Part shown: piece after piece, positions 50,893-63,779 of the stretch
Layout of the letters: each line of letters opens with the position of its first letter
Position numbering within the stretch: position 1 is the stretch's first letter
Origin: Amoebidium appalachense
Lineage: Eukaryota > Ichthyosporea
Assembly (NCBI GenBank): GCA_963693365.1
Contig: CAVNZM010000011.1
Span: 3,348,001 to 3,412,000 of the forward strand
Reading direction: 5' to 3'
Length of the DNA stretch: 64,000 nucleotides
The notes under the pieces: generated by a model
Told to the model about the DNA's origin: nothing
Seen by the model: only the letters and a program-made list of their open reading frames with translations
Databases searched by the model: none
Program-made: the position numbers and the translations under genes

Positions 50893-51207
50893 GTGTTAGG
50901 ACCGCAAAAATACCAACTACTAGTAGCCTATATGGCGGATACGATTAGAGAATCTCGTTCCTACATAGATTCGTTTATTCGTAATGTTCAGGCGTGGTGC
51001 AAAAACGCAAAGATTATTATGGCATGGCGGTGTAGTCGGTTTCTGGTGTCTCCTGCTCGTATGTGTAATGTGTGTGGGGGGCGGTTTACTTGTGGATGCA
51101 TATCTATCAATAAGTGTGACCTGCTAGCTAACGTGATAGAACCGGAGGTTATGTGCGGTTTTATTCTCTTTGCTTCCTCCCTTCCTCAATGTATCCGTTT
51201 AAAATGA
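50893..51207 (+). CDS. open frame of unknown function with a CX2C/CXC motif
   Basis: About 104 codons directly after the stop of the preceding exon, in another frame, with similar AT-rich codon use. It begins near QKYQLLVAYMADTIRESRSY and contains CNVCGGRFTCGC and a C-terminal hydrophobic stretch. It may be a further exon of the interrupted gene (an AG at 50898-50899 precedes it) or a separate small gene. No domain is recognised. Confidence 0.35.
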   Translation: MLGPQKYQLLVAYMADTIRESRSYIDSFIRNVQAWCKNAKIIMAWRCSRFLVSPARMCNVCGGRFTCGCISINKCDLLANVIEPEVMCGFILFASSLPQCIRLK

Positions 51208-51796
51208 CTATCCTAAATCACCTTATTAATGCTGCACAGTATGATATTGTGATACGGTGTCTTAACTTTCTTTCGGAGCTACCAATGCTAGCCTCTGCTT
51301 ACCCATAATATGTAATAGGGTTGTCATCTACTAAGATGGGCGCTAAATGTTGCTTAGCATGTCTCTAGCTGCATTTGATTGGCTGCGCTGGAAAATGCAG
51401 TAGGCCGTCGAGTGAGGCTGGGCCCCCGACAGTGTCCACAGCAATAAATAGTGTGTAGACCCCCTTCTGGGTCTCCGTTGCGACATTTTTTATTATTATA
51501 TTTTATTTTTATTTTATCACGTTTGCCCATATGGGGTTAACGTTTTCTCTACAGTGGAAGTCTAGGATCTATCGGCCACCATACTGGCACTAGTGCCGCA
51601 CAATCAATATTGCATACATGCAAGCAGACGTATCTGGACTGGGGTCTATACTGGTATAATATAAAACAATAAAAAAAGTAGAAATATCGCACGATATCCT
51701 AGAAGTTCTCTTTTGATCACACTCAGTGAAGCCACAGCGCATATCCACGGCACAAACATAGATTTGAAGCCTTGCCAACAGCCTGCTACCTTCTGA

Positions 51797-51881
51797 GGTA
51801 GCTCTTATTTTTCAAGGAGACGCGGACGATACGGAAATCGGCTGATCACGTGACTCACCTACCTTGAAAAATAGAGCTACC
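51797..51881. repeat. short inverted repeat (hairpin)
   Basis: GGTAGCTCTTATTTTTCAAG at 51797 pairs with CCTTGAAAAATAGAGCTACC at 51862-51881 with one bulge. The loop is about 44 bases. A nested GCTACC/GGTAGC palindrome overlaps the left arm. Confidence 0.85.
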
Positions 51882-51931
51882 CGGCGAGATGACATCACGT
51901 TACTAACTACTGTGACCACCAGACCAACCCG

Positions 51932-51978
<47 letters not shown>

Positions 51979-52997
51979 TTGCGATATTGGTCCTTGTCTT
52001 TCTCCAGCCTGGCACCCTCTCTTTCGAGATCCCTTGCTCTTTGTAAGTCCTCCCCCCTCCTCCCCCTCCCCCCCCCCCCCCCCCCCAACCCCTCCCTCCC
52101 CCCCCTCCCCCCCCCCCCCCCAAAAAAAAAAAAAAAAAAAAAAAAAAACCTAATATTAGCTCTACCAGAGGCCCCGGCCTTCCCCCTCCTCCCCACCAGC
52201 CCTTAGGCTTCGAATTGCCCCCTCCCCCCCAAAGTTGAATTCAATACTTGAGAATGTACTTGTGGCGTTAGGTTCCCTATTTATGTACTGGATAATTTCT
52301 GGGTTACAGTGCCGCGTCCCCCCCCCCCCCCCCCCCCCTGCCGCCCCCGGGTGGCCCACCTAGCTCGCCCAGCTCGCCGGATCACCACACGAACGCACAA
52401 ACTTTTTTAACCATCACAGAGAAGGATAGCACCTTAGCTAGTGTACTTTCGGTGCTGTGTGGTAGACGGTATTTTCCCTAGAGGGCCCTCCGGGAACAAA
52501 ACGTGATAAAATAAAAATAAAATAAAATAAAAAAAAGGAGGGGGGGATGGGGGGGGACTCCAGGGGCCTCGCCCGGGGCAGAAAAGATTCTGGGTTTCCA
52601 CCCAGCATCCTCCGAGAGACATGAACACATCTCTCAGATTCTCTCTATGAAGTTTTTTTCCAAAAACACGGAGATGGTGGGATGTGGTGGGCTAAAAAGG
52701 TTGGGGTGTGGGTTTGTTTAAGAACTCATTCAGGCCAGGGGTGGAAATTGTCACAGTAGGATTCAGGAAAAAGAGAAAGAGAGAGCAAGTCTCAGAGTGA
52801 AGGAGAGAGTGTGGGGCGGGGGGGGGGGGGGGGGGGGGGGAAGGAGGGAGGAGGGAGGGCCGGGAGGAAGGTAGGAAGGGAGGGGGGAGGGAGGGCGGGG
52901 GGAAGGGGACAGTGAGAGAGAGGGAGAGAGATCTGGAGAGAGAGAGTGATAAAGAGAGCCTGGCCGAGAGAGAGAGAGAGAGAGAGAGCGCCCCTGC

Positions 52998-53038
<41 letters not shown>

Positions 53039-54124
53039 ACCCACCCCACCCATTCCCCTCTGCTCGGACAGTTTTCAGTTATTATCTGCCTCGTTCCCCA
53101 CGTTTCCCTTCGGCTGGAAACACTAGTATCTACGATTGTCATCACGCAGCAAAAAGGGGGAGGGGGAGAGAGGCAGGTGAGAAAGGGGTGGAGGCCTTCC
53201 CTTCCGCACACAAACACACACAAACATATATATATGCATACACACAGCGACGTTGGACGGCAGAACCAATTAAAACCAAGTTTTGAACGTTAAGGTGCAT
53301 GAAAGCTGCCGTAAATGAGCCATTTTGCTAGTACAAATGACAGAAGCTCCATTTCATTTGCATCCCCCGATACTATAATAGGTGTATTTAGGAGTAATTG
53401 CATTCGAATCCTGGTTGGTTAAGTTGATGTGTGATTCCCTCTTGTGCCGAAACTTTCTTTCTTTTTTTTTGTTTTTCCCCAAACAGGCTTTCGGGGAGGA
53501 TTATGGGCCCTGGCGGATGGAGGATTGGGGGAGAGGGGGGGGGGGGGGGGGGGGGGGGTTCCGATTGCTTGTGGCACATGTAGCTTTGAATGATCTTATT
53601 GTTATAAGTGAATGTACCAGAAAGGCATATCGTCCCCCCATTTTCTTCCTTCCCCCCCCCCCCCCCCCTCCCCCCCCCCCCAAATCCCCCCCAAAGATTT
53701 TTTTTTTTTTTTTAAAAAAAAGGGGAATGGTATTTAGAGAGGCCAGGGAAGGAGGGAGGGAGGGAGGGAGGGAGGGGAAGGGGCGGAAGGCTCTCGGGAA
53801 ACCATGTTCGGAAAGGTTATTCCACAGACGGTGGTCAGTGACCTTTAGACGATGGCCTTTCTCGTCCCTCCTCTCTCCTCCTTCTCCCCTCTCCCCATAC
53901 ACATACACACATATGATACCGTGACAACGACACACACGCACACGCACACACCGTGCCACGCACACGCACACACGCACACACACACGCACACACCAACACA
54001 CACACACACACGCACACACACACACACACGTGATACACACACACGCGCGCGCGCGCGCGTACGCACACGCATATGCAAAAGCACTCGCACAAACGACACA
54101 GGCACACACATAGACACACACACA

Positions 54125-54159
<35 letters not shown>

Positions 54160-54232
54160 CCACGCACGCACGCAACCATACACACATGCACACACACAAA
54201 ACGCTCTCACATACGCGCAAGCACCCTGCTTT

Positions 54233-54636
54233 CCAGCACACGTTCAAGAATTTGTCACCATCTACTACCACAACAGGCTGCAAAGGCGTTTCTTCATCCC
54301 ATTCGTCCCTCCTATAGCCACAAACTAACCCTCCCCATCGGTCTAAGCTCAAATACCACCACCACCCAAACTTTAACCTCTCCCCCCCCCCCCCCCCCCT
54401 TCCCCTCCCCCGTTACCACCTCCCCTTCCCCCCCCCCTCCCCCCTCCCCCCCCTCCCCCCCCCTCCCCCCCCTTCCCCCCCTCTCCCCCGTTGCATCCCC
54501 TCCCGCCCCCCTCACCATGCATGTGCCTCTTCCAGCCCAACACACTGACGACGTGCGTGCGTGGTGCAGAGAAGGGGTTTTGAAGCTATGGAATGTCCGT
54601 GTTTTCAAGTCGTTAAAGTTGCCAAAGGGACTCTAA
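54233..54636 (+). CDS. candidate 3' exons of an unknown gene
   Basis: After a TTTCCAG acceptor at about 54232, one frame reads [19 protein letters not shown]. After CTCTTCCAG at about 54535 another reads [20 protein letters not shown] and ends LPKGL at a TAA (54634-54636). Both have coding-like composition, unlike the C-rich sequence between. The joining donor and any 5' exons (perhaps near 53487-53520, KQAFGEDYGPWRMEDW) are not settled. No family is recognised. Confidence 0.25.
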
Positions 54637-55446
54637 AATCAAAGCGATAATCGGCCATTCCCATGGCTGAAATCCGCCATCAATCAACGGACATGGAACA
54701 GTAATATAACCAGATGGTGGCACATGTGGGACCAAGCCCCACACGCACTAAACTCTTCTAAACACTCACACACGCATACACGTGTACAAGAGACCAACAA
54801 GGCCTCCTACATGTATATATTCTTGGTACATCATACTTTTTATTTCATAATTTCTGGAACAACCTTGCCTTTTCGATCGATCGATCGAAAGCGCTGAAAA
54901 CACGACCCCCTACAAACAACTGGGGACTGGTTTTTCGCCCAAGTTGGCCAAGCCTTGTTTGGGAGCTAACTTGCCTTAAAAGGTTAAAAGTACTAAGAGG
55001 CCTCTTGATTGGATAGTACATCGCCTTGGGCTAAACTTTTCTGATTGGCTGAGCCATTCGGTGTTGTTTCTTTGACCACTGTTTACATCAGTATGTGAGT
55101 ATTAAAATGATTCTGCATTCAAAAAATCAACTACATTAAGCTTTTTAAAAATTATTTGTTTACTATAATTGCAATTTTCCATGAAAACAATAGCTTATTA
55201 GGCTGGCATGTTCCTGACTAATCATACCTGATCAAAAAGATAAGAAACGACTATGTGATTGGCAGTAAGTCAGTCTACGCCATCGCCACACCGCCCACAC
55301 CTCTGCCGCGCCTGCCCTGGGCCGGCCTGAGCCGAACCAGGCGAGCCGACACGTGTTTTCAAGAGCACACAAGCAACACACACAAAACCACACTCCCCTC
55401 GAGAGTTCATTTTTCCGCCCCTTTCCACCCAGTTCTAACTTAGAAA

Positions 55447-57224
55447 ATGCTGGCTGTTTTGAAGTGCGCACCCGCCCTAGCCCCCGCGCTTGAGGCGTCT
55501 GTTGCGGCAGCTGTAGCCGCAGGGACAAGGAGGCAGCTTGCGAGAAGCTTCCACGGTGCCCGTGCAGCCTGGCAAGGTCTGTGTGTGTCTGTGTGTGCGT
55601 GTGTGTGTGTGCGTTTTGTACCCGTGTGCGTGCGTGTCTGCAAGTGCCTACGTGCGTGTGTGGTTCTTTATTCTCCCTTTTGGCACGTGGAATAGGCAGG
55701 CGGGGTTGGGGGAGAACTTTGACCGTGGAGCTTGAAGGGTTGGTTTGATAATAAAGTTGGAGAAAAGGAGGCATAAACCGCAAGTGACGAAGGGGGGGGG
55801 GGGGGGGAGGGGGGGGGCAGAGGGGAGGGAGGGAGCGAGGAAGGGGGAGGAGGGGAAGAGAGTGAACATGGAGAGGGGGGGTGTGGAGGGGGGCGAGGAA
55901 GGGTTTTGCTTGAAAGGAGGTGCAGGGGATGTGGGCTGCACCCCTTCTTGTGGGGTGTGCGGTGGTAGTGGTGTGGAGGGTCCTTGGGAGGGCGGGGGAG
56001 GGGGGAGGGGGGGGGGGGGGGGACCGAATGTGTCGTTCGAGAAAAAGAATGAAAGTTGTTACACTGATGGGATGCTACCCTTCTCTCCCCTCTCCTTTCC
56101 CCCCTCCTCTCCCCTGCGAAGCCCCTCCCTCCCTTTTTTGGCTCAACACCCCCAACAGTCGTTTTACAAGCTTGAAAGAGCTTTTTCTCTTCACATTCTA
56201 TAAGCTGGTGGTGTCTCCGGGCAGTCTTATCTCAGCCGCTCCCCCCCCCCCCCCCCCCCCCCCCCAACCCTCCCCACCCCCTCTCCCCTACCCACGCACA
56301 CATTCTTTGTATTTTTCTTCGTAGCAACCATTGTCTATTTCTCGTGCTTTTCCTCCTCCTTCGCTCCCCTTCCCTCTTTCTCCGTTCTTTCTGTTCTGTA
56401 CGTCCTCAACACCACCAGTCCCTCCCCCCCCCCCCCCCCCCCCCCCCCCCCACACACACACACATCACCACCACTTCCCTGGGGTCCGCCCTTTTAAATC
56501 CCCTGCTCTATTCTTTGGCCCTTACCCCCACGCTTACACTTGCACACTCTTATCCGTCTCTTTGCTCCCCCCTTGCTCCTTCTCTTACTCATCCGACTCA
56601 ATGTCCCCCTGCACCCCCCTCCCCCCCAGGCCCCCACAGACTCTTTCCCTTTCCTTCTCTTTTGACGTTATGCTCCTCGTGTCCCCCCCTCCCTCCTTCT
56701 CCCTCCCTCCCCCCCCCCCCTCCCCCCCCCCCCCTCCCGGTGAGGATGAGCTCTGCTCATGGATGATACGCTTTGTGTGACTCCTACGTAATCTGCATGG
56801 TGTCGCCCGTTGTGAAGGGGTGCTTCTTACACTGCATAGCTCTCTACCTCGCCCCCCACCTTCCCCCACCCCACCCCCTCCCCCTTTTGCCCACCTGCCC
56901 ATTAAGCATCATGGCTAAGCTGCAATGAATGATGACCTCTCACTCTGCCCTGGTGCTGACACCCCTCTGATTTCACGCAGATGACAAGGAGGGAGAGGAA
57001 GCTAGGGAGGGGGCTGAGGGACCCTCTGCCGAGGAGGCTCTAAAAAAGGAAATCGAGACACTCAAGGCTAAGTTGGCCGAGCTTGATGTGAGTGGTCACG
57101 TACACACACACATGCAACTCCCATACGTGCACGTTTCGTGCCTTCAAAATCGAAGGACATACTCGGGCGGCTGCTCTACGTGCAAGTATGCACGTAACGT
57201 GTTTCCACTATCCCGGCCCTCCTC

Positions 57225-57259
<35 letters not shown>

Positions 57260-57472
57260 CCTCCAGTTTTTGTGTCTCTATCATGCTCTTTCTGTCTCAT
57301 GCACCCACACTGCTCTTACAACTTTGAGCATGCACTTTCACCCCCCCCCCCCCCCCCCCCCACCCCCCCACCCCGCCCCCCCCCCCCACCCCGCCTACCT
57401 GTCTTCCTCATTGTTTCTCTCTCTCTGTCCTCCCGTTTTTTCCCACCTTTTCCGCCCTCTTCCCCTATTTCC

Positions 57473-57507
<35 letters not shown>

Positions 57508-58025
57508 TTTCCCGTGTCCTCACCCCCGTGCTCGTTGCTGGGCCTCTTCCCTCCTGACCAACTCAATTTAAATTCCGTTTCTTTTTTTCACCCCTTTGTT
57601 GCAGTCTCTCTCTCTCCCCCTCCCCCCCTCTCCCGGGTCTCTTCTGCCCCTCCTCCTCTCCTGCGTGGACACTGTCCGTCTAATTCCGCCTTTTCCAATA
57701 CTGCTTCCCCCCCCCCCTCCCTCCAAACACACACGCGCACGCACACACACACACACAAACACAGGACAAGTACAAGCGCTCTCTTGCCGAGGCTGAGAAC
57801 ACACGGAGACGTGCCCGTGTGGAGGTCGAAAATGAGCGGCAGTTTGCCATCCAGGGCTTCAGCAAGAGCCTGATCCAGGTGGGTGGGTGTGTTTGTTTGT
57901 GTTTGTTTGTTTTGGGGTGTTTTTTTTTTTGGGGGGGGGGGGGTTGACTGGCGTGTGGGCGGGTGTGGGTGTGGATGTATATTGGCATGTGTGTATGCAC
58001 GTGCCTGCGTTTGTTTGGGTTGTGG

Positions 58026-58067
<42 letters not shown>

Positions 58068-58141
58068 TGATAATTTGTGTTTGTGTTTGTGTACCTTGTT
58101 TGTACGTGTGTGCCTGTCGTGGGGGCATGTGTCTGATGGGT

Positions 58142-58175
<34 letters not shown>

Positions 58176-58319
58176 CCCCCGCCCTGCCATAGCTAAATCT
58201 TTGATCTTTGAGGTGTTATGACGTCACTGGTCTAACCTCTTCCTACCGTGTCTGTTGTGTGTGTTGCCCCCCCCCCCCCCGCCCTGCCCAAACCCCGCCA
58301 CGACCACCACCTCCCAGCC

Positions 58320-58385
<66 letters not shown>

Positions 58386-58422
58386 CCCCTTGCTCCCAAT
58401 CCTCTCCTTTGTGTCTTTCCCT

Positions 58423-58461
<39 letters not shown>

Positions 58462-59040
58462 AAAAAAAAACGCACACACACACACCACCACCACCACCAC
58501 CACCACCACCCATCCTATCTCTTTCCACTCTAGTTCCCCTGCGAGAGCACACGGTCTCACTCTATTGTCTACTCTCTCAGTGCATTCCGTGCGATTCCAA
58601 CCGTCTGCGTGTCTTCCATATCCCCCCCTCCCTCCCCCTTCCTGCTTGCCCGTCATGAATGTGTACTTCGTACTCTGACGCTTACTACCCCCCTCTCTCC
58701 CCCCCCCCCTTACACATGCACACACACACACACCTATGGCATTTTTCTAGCTCCAACTCCAAGAGAGACTGGCCGGTGGAGGGGGGGGAGGGGGTAGGAG
58801 GGGATTTTTCCTATTCTTCAGGGTTCCCTCTGCCATTACCGATCGTTGGTTGAGCGTTAATCCTAAACCAATTGACCCAATCAGGTTGCGGACATATTCG
58901 ATCTTGCAACCAACTCTGTGGACAAGGCGCAGATCGAGAGCAATGGGGCCTACAAGAATCTGTTTGAGGGGCTGACCATGACACAGGCTGAACTCTATAA
59001 GGTCTTTAAGCGCCATGGCTTGGAGAGGTTCGAGGTGCGT

Positions 59041-59077
<37 letters not shown>

Positions 59078-59150
59078 CCCACAAGGCATGCACATGCACA
59101 TGCACAGGTTTACATGTACTCACGCGCGCGCGCACACACACACACACGCT

Positions 59151-59191
<41 letters not shown>

Positions 59192-59480
59192 AGAGAGAGA
59201 GAGATGAGTGAGTGAGTGATTGAGTGAGTGAGGCATACACGGCGCCTACACCCAGACAGACGCACACGCCCGCACACACACAAACAAAGAGAGAGAAAGA
59301 GAAACAGAGAGAGAGGCATGTACACCGGTGCACACACACACACACATACAAGTGCATGCGCACACACACACACACACACACCTTCCCCATGTTTGCCCTA
59401 TGCTGCCTCTCTGGTTGGCCCGTAGCGCTGGTTCTCATCGTTCTCATCGCCTGTTTGCTCATCGTCCTTTTATCCCCCCT

Positions 59481-59511
<31 letters not shown>

Positions 59512-59885
59512 TCCCTTCCACCCCTCTTCTCGGACACACACACGTGCACATCACCATATTCACACACATCCACGTACACACCGCTGCACCCACACACGTA
59601 CATACACTCACACACCCCGCTGCACCCACACGCGTACACAACTTTCCACCTACAGACGTACACACCTTTCCACCCACACACGCACACGCACACACCCACC
59701 CACACACACGTACACACGTGCAGCCCATGGGGGAGAAGTTTGATCCCAATGCGCACGAGGCGCTCTTTGAGCTTCCAGACCCTTCCAAGGAGCCCGGCAC
59801 CGTGGCCGTGGTGCAAAAGTGCGGTTACAAGCTCAACGGCAGAACACTGCGCGCCGCTGCAGTGGGTGTGGTCAGGGACCAGTAG
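55447..59885 (+). CDS. GRPEL1: Mitochondrial GrpE, nucleotide exchange factor of mtHsp70
   Basis: Five exons, 55447-55576, 56981-57087, 57765-57878, 58885-59034 and 59724-59885, are phase-consistent and encode 220 residues, the normal length. Exon 1 encodes an Ala/Arg-rich presequence ([20 protein letters not shown]). Exon 2 gives an acidic region and the start of the long dimer helix ([17 protein letters not shown]). Exon 3 continues it with [20 protein letters not shown] and [12 protein letters not shown]. Exon 4 has [13 protein letters not shown] and GLTMTQAEL. Exon 5 encodes the beta domain: [37 protein letters not shown]. It exchanges ADP on matrix Hsp70 during import and folding. The acceptor of exon 3 follows a CA-rich tract. 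Introns 1 and 3 carry matches to the dispersed intronic element. Confidence 0.96.
56743..56860 (+). repeat. dispersed intronic element, diverged copy (GrpE intron 1)
   Basis: Shares GGTGAGGATGAGCTCTGCTC, GATGATACGC and a downstream CTTACACTGCAT with the MBF1 and SAE1 copies. Sense to GrpE, preceded by poly-C. A short match to the 3' part (ATGTGTACTTCGTACTCTGA) lies in GrpE intron 3 at about 58656. Confidence 0.5.
58322..58383. repeat. (CT)n microsatellite in GrpE intron 3
   Basis: About 30 units, followed by a C-run of about 28 and an A-run of about 18 (58423-58470) and then (CAC)n. Confidence 0.9.
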
Positions 59886-60470
59886 GAAATCCTTTTTAAA
59901 TTTTAACTTGCTCCGTGGTTATTTATGTCTTCCTCGATTTGCAGTTCAGTACCCGTGTGTATTTATAGACATTGGCGTATCGTTTTATAGCACAAGTGCG
60001 TGTCGAATAGATCATGGGTGCTAGAATCATCTGTCGATATATTTCATATTCTGCAGCCAATGAAGACCTTTCTCTGTGGTGGTATCTCTATAATCCATTG
60101 GTGTCTTTTTGGTCAAACACAACTGGTGTGGGCGAATCTTTTTAATCGCTCAATTTCCATGATTTCACACCACACACAGAAATAGTGGGGGATTTTTTGC
60201 TCTAACATGTGAATGACGTTAAGGGATGCACTACTATTGAAAGGGGGACGGGTGCAGATTTTCTAATACCTGCAGCCGAAATATTATTGGTTGGGTTTTA
60301 CATTTTGATTGGCTCGTGGTGACTTTAAATCCAAACAGAGCATTTTGATTGGGTGCCGCTAAGCCCTGGTGGCTTGTAGCTCCCTTCCTCTTCCACACAC
60401 AAATAGACAAAAGTATGTTTTTTCCACCCTTGTACCTGCAGTCGCTAGGCTGTGACCTTTCTGTGACAAT

Positions 60471-61480
60471 AATGATGAAAGTGTTGGTGCAGCTTGGGCG
60501 TGTCAGTGTGATACCGCCGAAAAGAAGAGGTGAGAGGCTTGTTCATGGGGCAAACACACGCACACACACCATGATAGTATGACACTCACATATATTAAAG
60601 CGTTCTACAGGGAAAACTGTGTCCTTCGGAGGATGAAGGAGTGGCGTTTAACCCTACACATTCAGAGACCAAGCTTAAGTGCATGTTCGTCCATGGTCCG
60701 GATCCTGGGCTCCCCGGGTTCTCCCTCATGATGATCCTCCCTGAATGCTTCCTACCCTCCCTCCCCCCCCCCCCCCCCCAAACACACACACACACGCACC
60801 TCCTTTTTGGGCACCTTTTTGTGGTCTGAAGTTCCTGCAACACTGGCAAACATTACCAGCGGGCGGGGAAGGGGGGGTGGTGGTTGGGGGGGGGGGGGGG
60901 GGGGAGGAGAGAGAGAGAGAGAGAGAGAGGAGGGGAGGAGAAAGAGAGAGAGAGAGAGAGGGAGGGGAGGAGAAAGAGAGAGAGAGAGCGAGAGGGAGGG
61001 GGGGAGAGAGAGAGAGAGAAGGCCCCTCTCTCCCGGGGGGGGGGGGGGGAGGGGGAGATCGAGAGCGTGGGAGGGTCCCGGAGGGAGCGAAGGAGACTGA
61101 GAGGGAGAGAGGAAAGAAGGAAATTTGTGAGTCACTTGCGTGCACCCAGATGAATTATTTAATTGAATAGCTTAATCTGGCCTGAAAAGCTATCGATCAG
61201 AAATAGCACAAATTGACTTTTAGGTAAATAGAGCCTGTCATACACATCATAACAATTGCAGAGAACTGCCCGGAGTATTTACCGTTAATATGTATAGTGT
61301 TTTGACTCACCCCCCCCCCCCCCCCCCCCCCCCCAACACACACACACATCTCTTCCTTTTCCCCTACACGCACACACAAAGGCACACGCACACGCGCGCA
61401 CACACACACACGCGCACGCACGCGCACACGCACGTGCGCGCGCACACACACGCACACACATACACACACACAGACGCGAA

Positions 61481-61550
<70 letters not shown>

Positions 61551-62162
61551 GCACGCACGCACTCATGCACGCACACGCACACGCACACGCACACGCACTG
61601 CACGCACACGCACACGAACACGCAAGTGCTCACACGGCACACACACGCACACACATAACTCTTGTGCGGGTACTCTGCCGTCGTGCCCCATTCACCCGCC
61701 ACTACTTATTCACATGCCACTCCTCATAATGACTCCAGGGGCCCTCTTCACTACACCTTTGCTCACACCGAGCCTCCTCGGTCTCTTCCGTTTCAGACCT
61801 CTCTACCACGTGTACTGTACACTCCCGAACTGTGAACAGCCTACGTGTCGGATCAAAAGCGAGAAAGAGAGTAGAAGGCGATGTAGCATGCAGCTAAGTA
61901 TGATAGGCAAGCCCTCTCCGCTTCCAAGAAGCATTCCAACATGTTCATATTTATTGGTGATTGCCACACACAAACCTACATATACATCGGGCTGGTATTA
62001 AGGGGGGCCGAGTATTCGAGTATCGCAATCTGAAATGTGCACTTTGTTGGTCTCAGACATGTGCACGTGGTAACGGTATTTGTGGGAAACAGTGATCAAA
62101 ACCGAAGAGCAAGCAGTTATCAAAACACGAATGACTACTCCACCAGGGGTAAGAGGGGCGGG

Positions 62163-62200
<38 letters not shown>

Positions 62201-62463
62201 TGTTGCACAATGAAAAGACAACTGAAGGTAAGTTCACAGCCGCTGGTAATGCTACTGATCCTGTGCAGAAAAGAACTGGCACAGGCAAAATGTGCAACAA
62301 AGTAGAACCCATACTTGCAATGGGGCCAAGCAGGCTCAAGCCATCCACAGCACCCGAATCAGACCCAATCCACTGTGACCTTGGGTCATCCGTCTCGATT
62401 AGAGTTGAAACAGTTACAACTGTGAGCAGGCAGTGGAAGCAAATTACATTGTTGCAGCTGTAA
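60471..62463 (+). CDS. candidate multi-exon gene, unknown product
   Basis: Three GATTGG/ATTGG boxes (about 60283, 60308, 60345) precede an ATG at 60471 whose frame ([19 protein letters not shown]) ends at a donor (GTGAGA, 60529). A coding-like block follows after a TTCTACAG acceptor (60610 onward: [31 protein letters not shown]). Others lie after GTTTCAG at about 61796 ([14 protein letters not shown]) and at 62200-62463 ([20 protein letters not shown], to TAA). The phase between the first two blocks does not match, so the model is incomplete and no family is recognised. Confidence 0.25.
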
Positions 62464-62577
62464 GAAGGAATCTAGGAAAAGTCGATCGAAACACAAACTC
62501 ATGAAAGGCGATAGTTTGGGGAGGCACCGCCGTGGCTTCCTAAGCGAATAATTTCCTGGCTTACATACGGGCAACTT

Positions 62578-62655
<78 letters not shown>

Positions 62656-62715
62656 CGTGTGCGTGTGCGTGTGCGTATGATGTATGTGTGTGTGTGTGTG
62701 TGTGTGTGCGTGCGT

Positions 62716-62775
<60 letters not shown>

Positions 62776-62932
62776 CCGCACACGTGCACGGGTGTGTGTG
62801 CATGTGTGTGCGGGTGGGCGGGCGGGGGGGGGGGGGGGGGGGGGGGAGGGGGGAAGGAAGGGGGGTCGACGGGAAATAGCAGCATGGTGGTGGTGGTCGG
62901 TGAGGGGGGGGAGGGGGTGGGGTGGGGGGGGG

Positions 62933-62970
<38 letters not shown>

Positions 62971-63645
62971 AACAAAAACTTTCTCGATGGCGACACGGTG
63001 ATCTTAGACCTTTCTTCCTTGCATCGGATTATCGAGTGAAAACCACCATCCACAACCTCAACCTCCTTCCCGCCTCTAAGATAGTACTCCGCTCCCTCAC
63101 TTCCCTCACACGGTTTCTCTTCCGTCGATATCCGGTCATCCGAAAGTATCTTCTTAACGTTTCAACTGGCATCCTTCTAATTTATCGATATCCTTTCTTC
63201 GTTTGTGTCTGCCCTGTCCCCCTCGTTGATGTGTTCGTCCGTCCAACCACTCCGTTGCCACTCCGGACTCTCATCTGTAACCCTAATACTCTCAAACCTG
63301 AGGCCTGTGGCCAGATCACATCTCTTTCTCAAAAACCAAAACCTGTCAATGACTCATTCCCCTCCCCTTCCCCTCCCCTCCCTTCCCCTCCCCTCCCCCC
63401 CCCCGCCCCCTTCCCCCACACACACACATACTGATCAATACACACACATATTTATCTAAAGTGTGTGTGTGTGGGGGGGGGGGGGGGGAGAGGGGGGAGG
63501 GGGGTGTAGAGGGGGGGGGGGGGGGGAGGGGGAGAAGAGGAAACCATATCATTTGGCAACTACAAATAATAAACGGGAACGTAATGGCACACCGCAGGTA
63601 TTCAGTGAGGCGACTTAGAACTTGCCTGGGAGGGGTTTTGGAGGT

Positions 63646-63706
<61 letters not shown>

Positions 63707-63727
63707 CGGGGGGGGGGGGGGGGCGGG

Positions 63728-63779
<52 letters not shown>

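Larger units (their letters stand above)
41866..50899 (+). pseudogene. unknown gene interrupted by the PAT-like element
   Basis: Coding starts at ATG 41866 (MSLISPIKRKRKS to 41904), is broken by the 5,664-base retroelement, and resumes in the same frame at 47569 (LSSNGPRRFDCWSR...). It continues to a good donor at 47749 (CCGG|GTGAGT, phase 1). The next exon starts at 50276 (CTCTCCATAG acceptor, phase fits: PGDEWGIYFKRM) and runs to TAG 50899 after one +1 break in a C7 run at 50476-50482. Without the element and the extra C the product is about 280 residues: a basic N-terminus, then FILWNVHDLQ, AGWCIRLFRDAYLANIS and FTFLTGLSTPIPRRL. No known domain is recognised. In this allele translation would stop about 100 codons in, inside the element. 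Confidence 0.65.
51208..55446. other. intergenic region with hairpin, poly-C/A and CA arrays
   Basis: It holds the hairpin 51797-51881, a 47-base C-run at 51931-51977, a compound C/A tract at 52095-52148, GA repeats at 52760-52990, a C-run at 53000-53038, dense CA/CG at 53930-54190 and candidate exons at 54233-54636. Unique AT-rich DNA with two GATTGG boxes (55007, 55043) and a third at 55257 leads into GrpE. Confidence 0.6.

Noticed and set aside
53382-53630. Exon-like frame MYLGVIAFESW... to ECTRKAYRP
   Set aside because: It runs through a poly-G tract and joins two unrelated stretches; only the part after the acceptor near 53486 is even a weak candidate.
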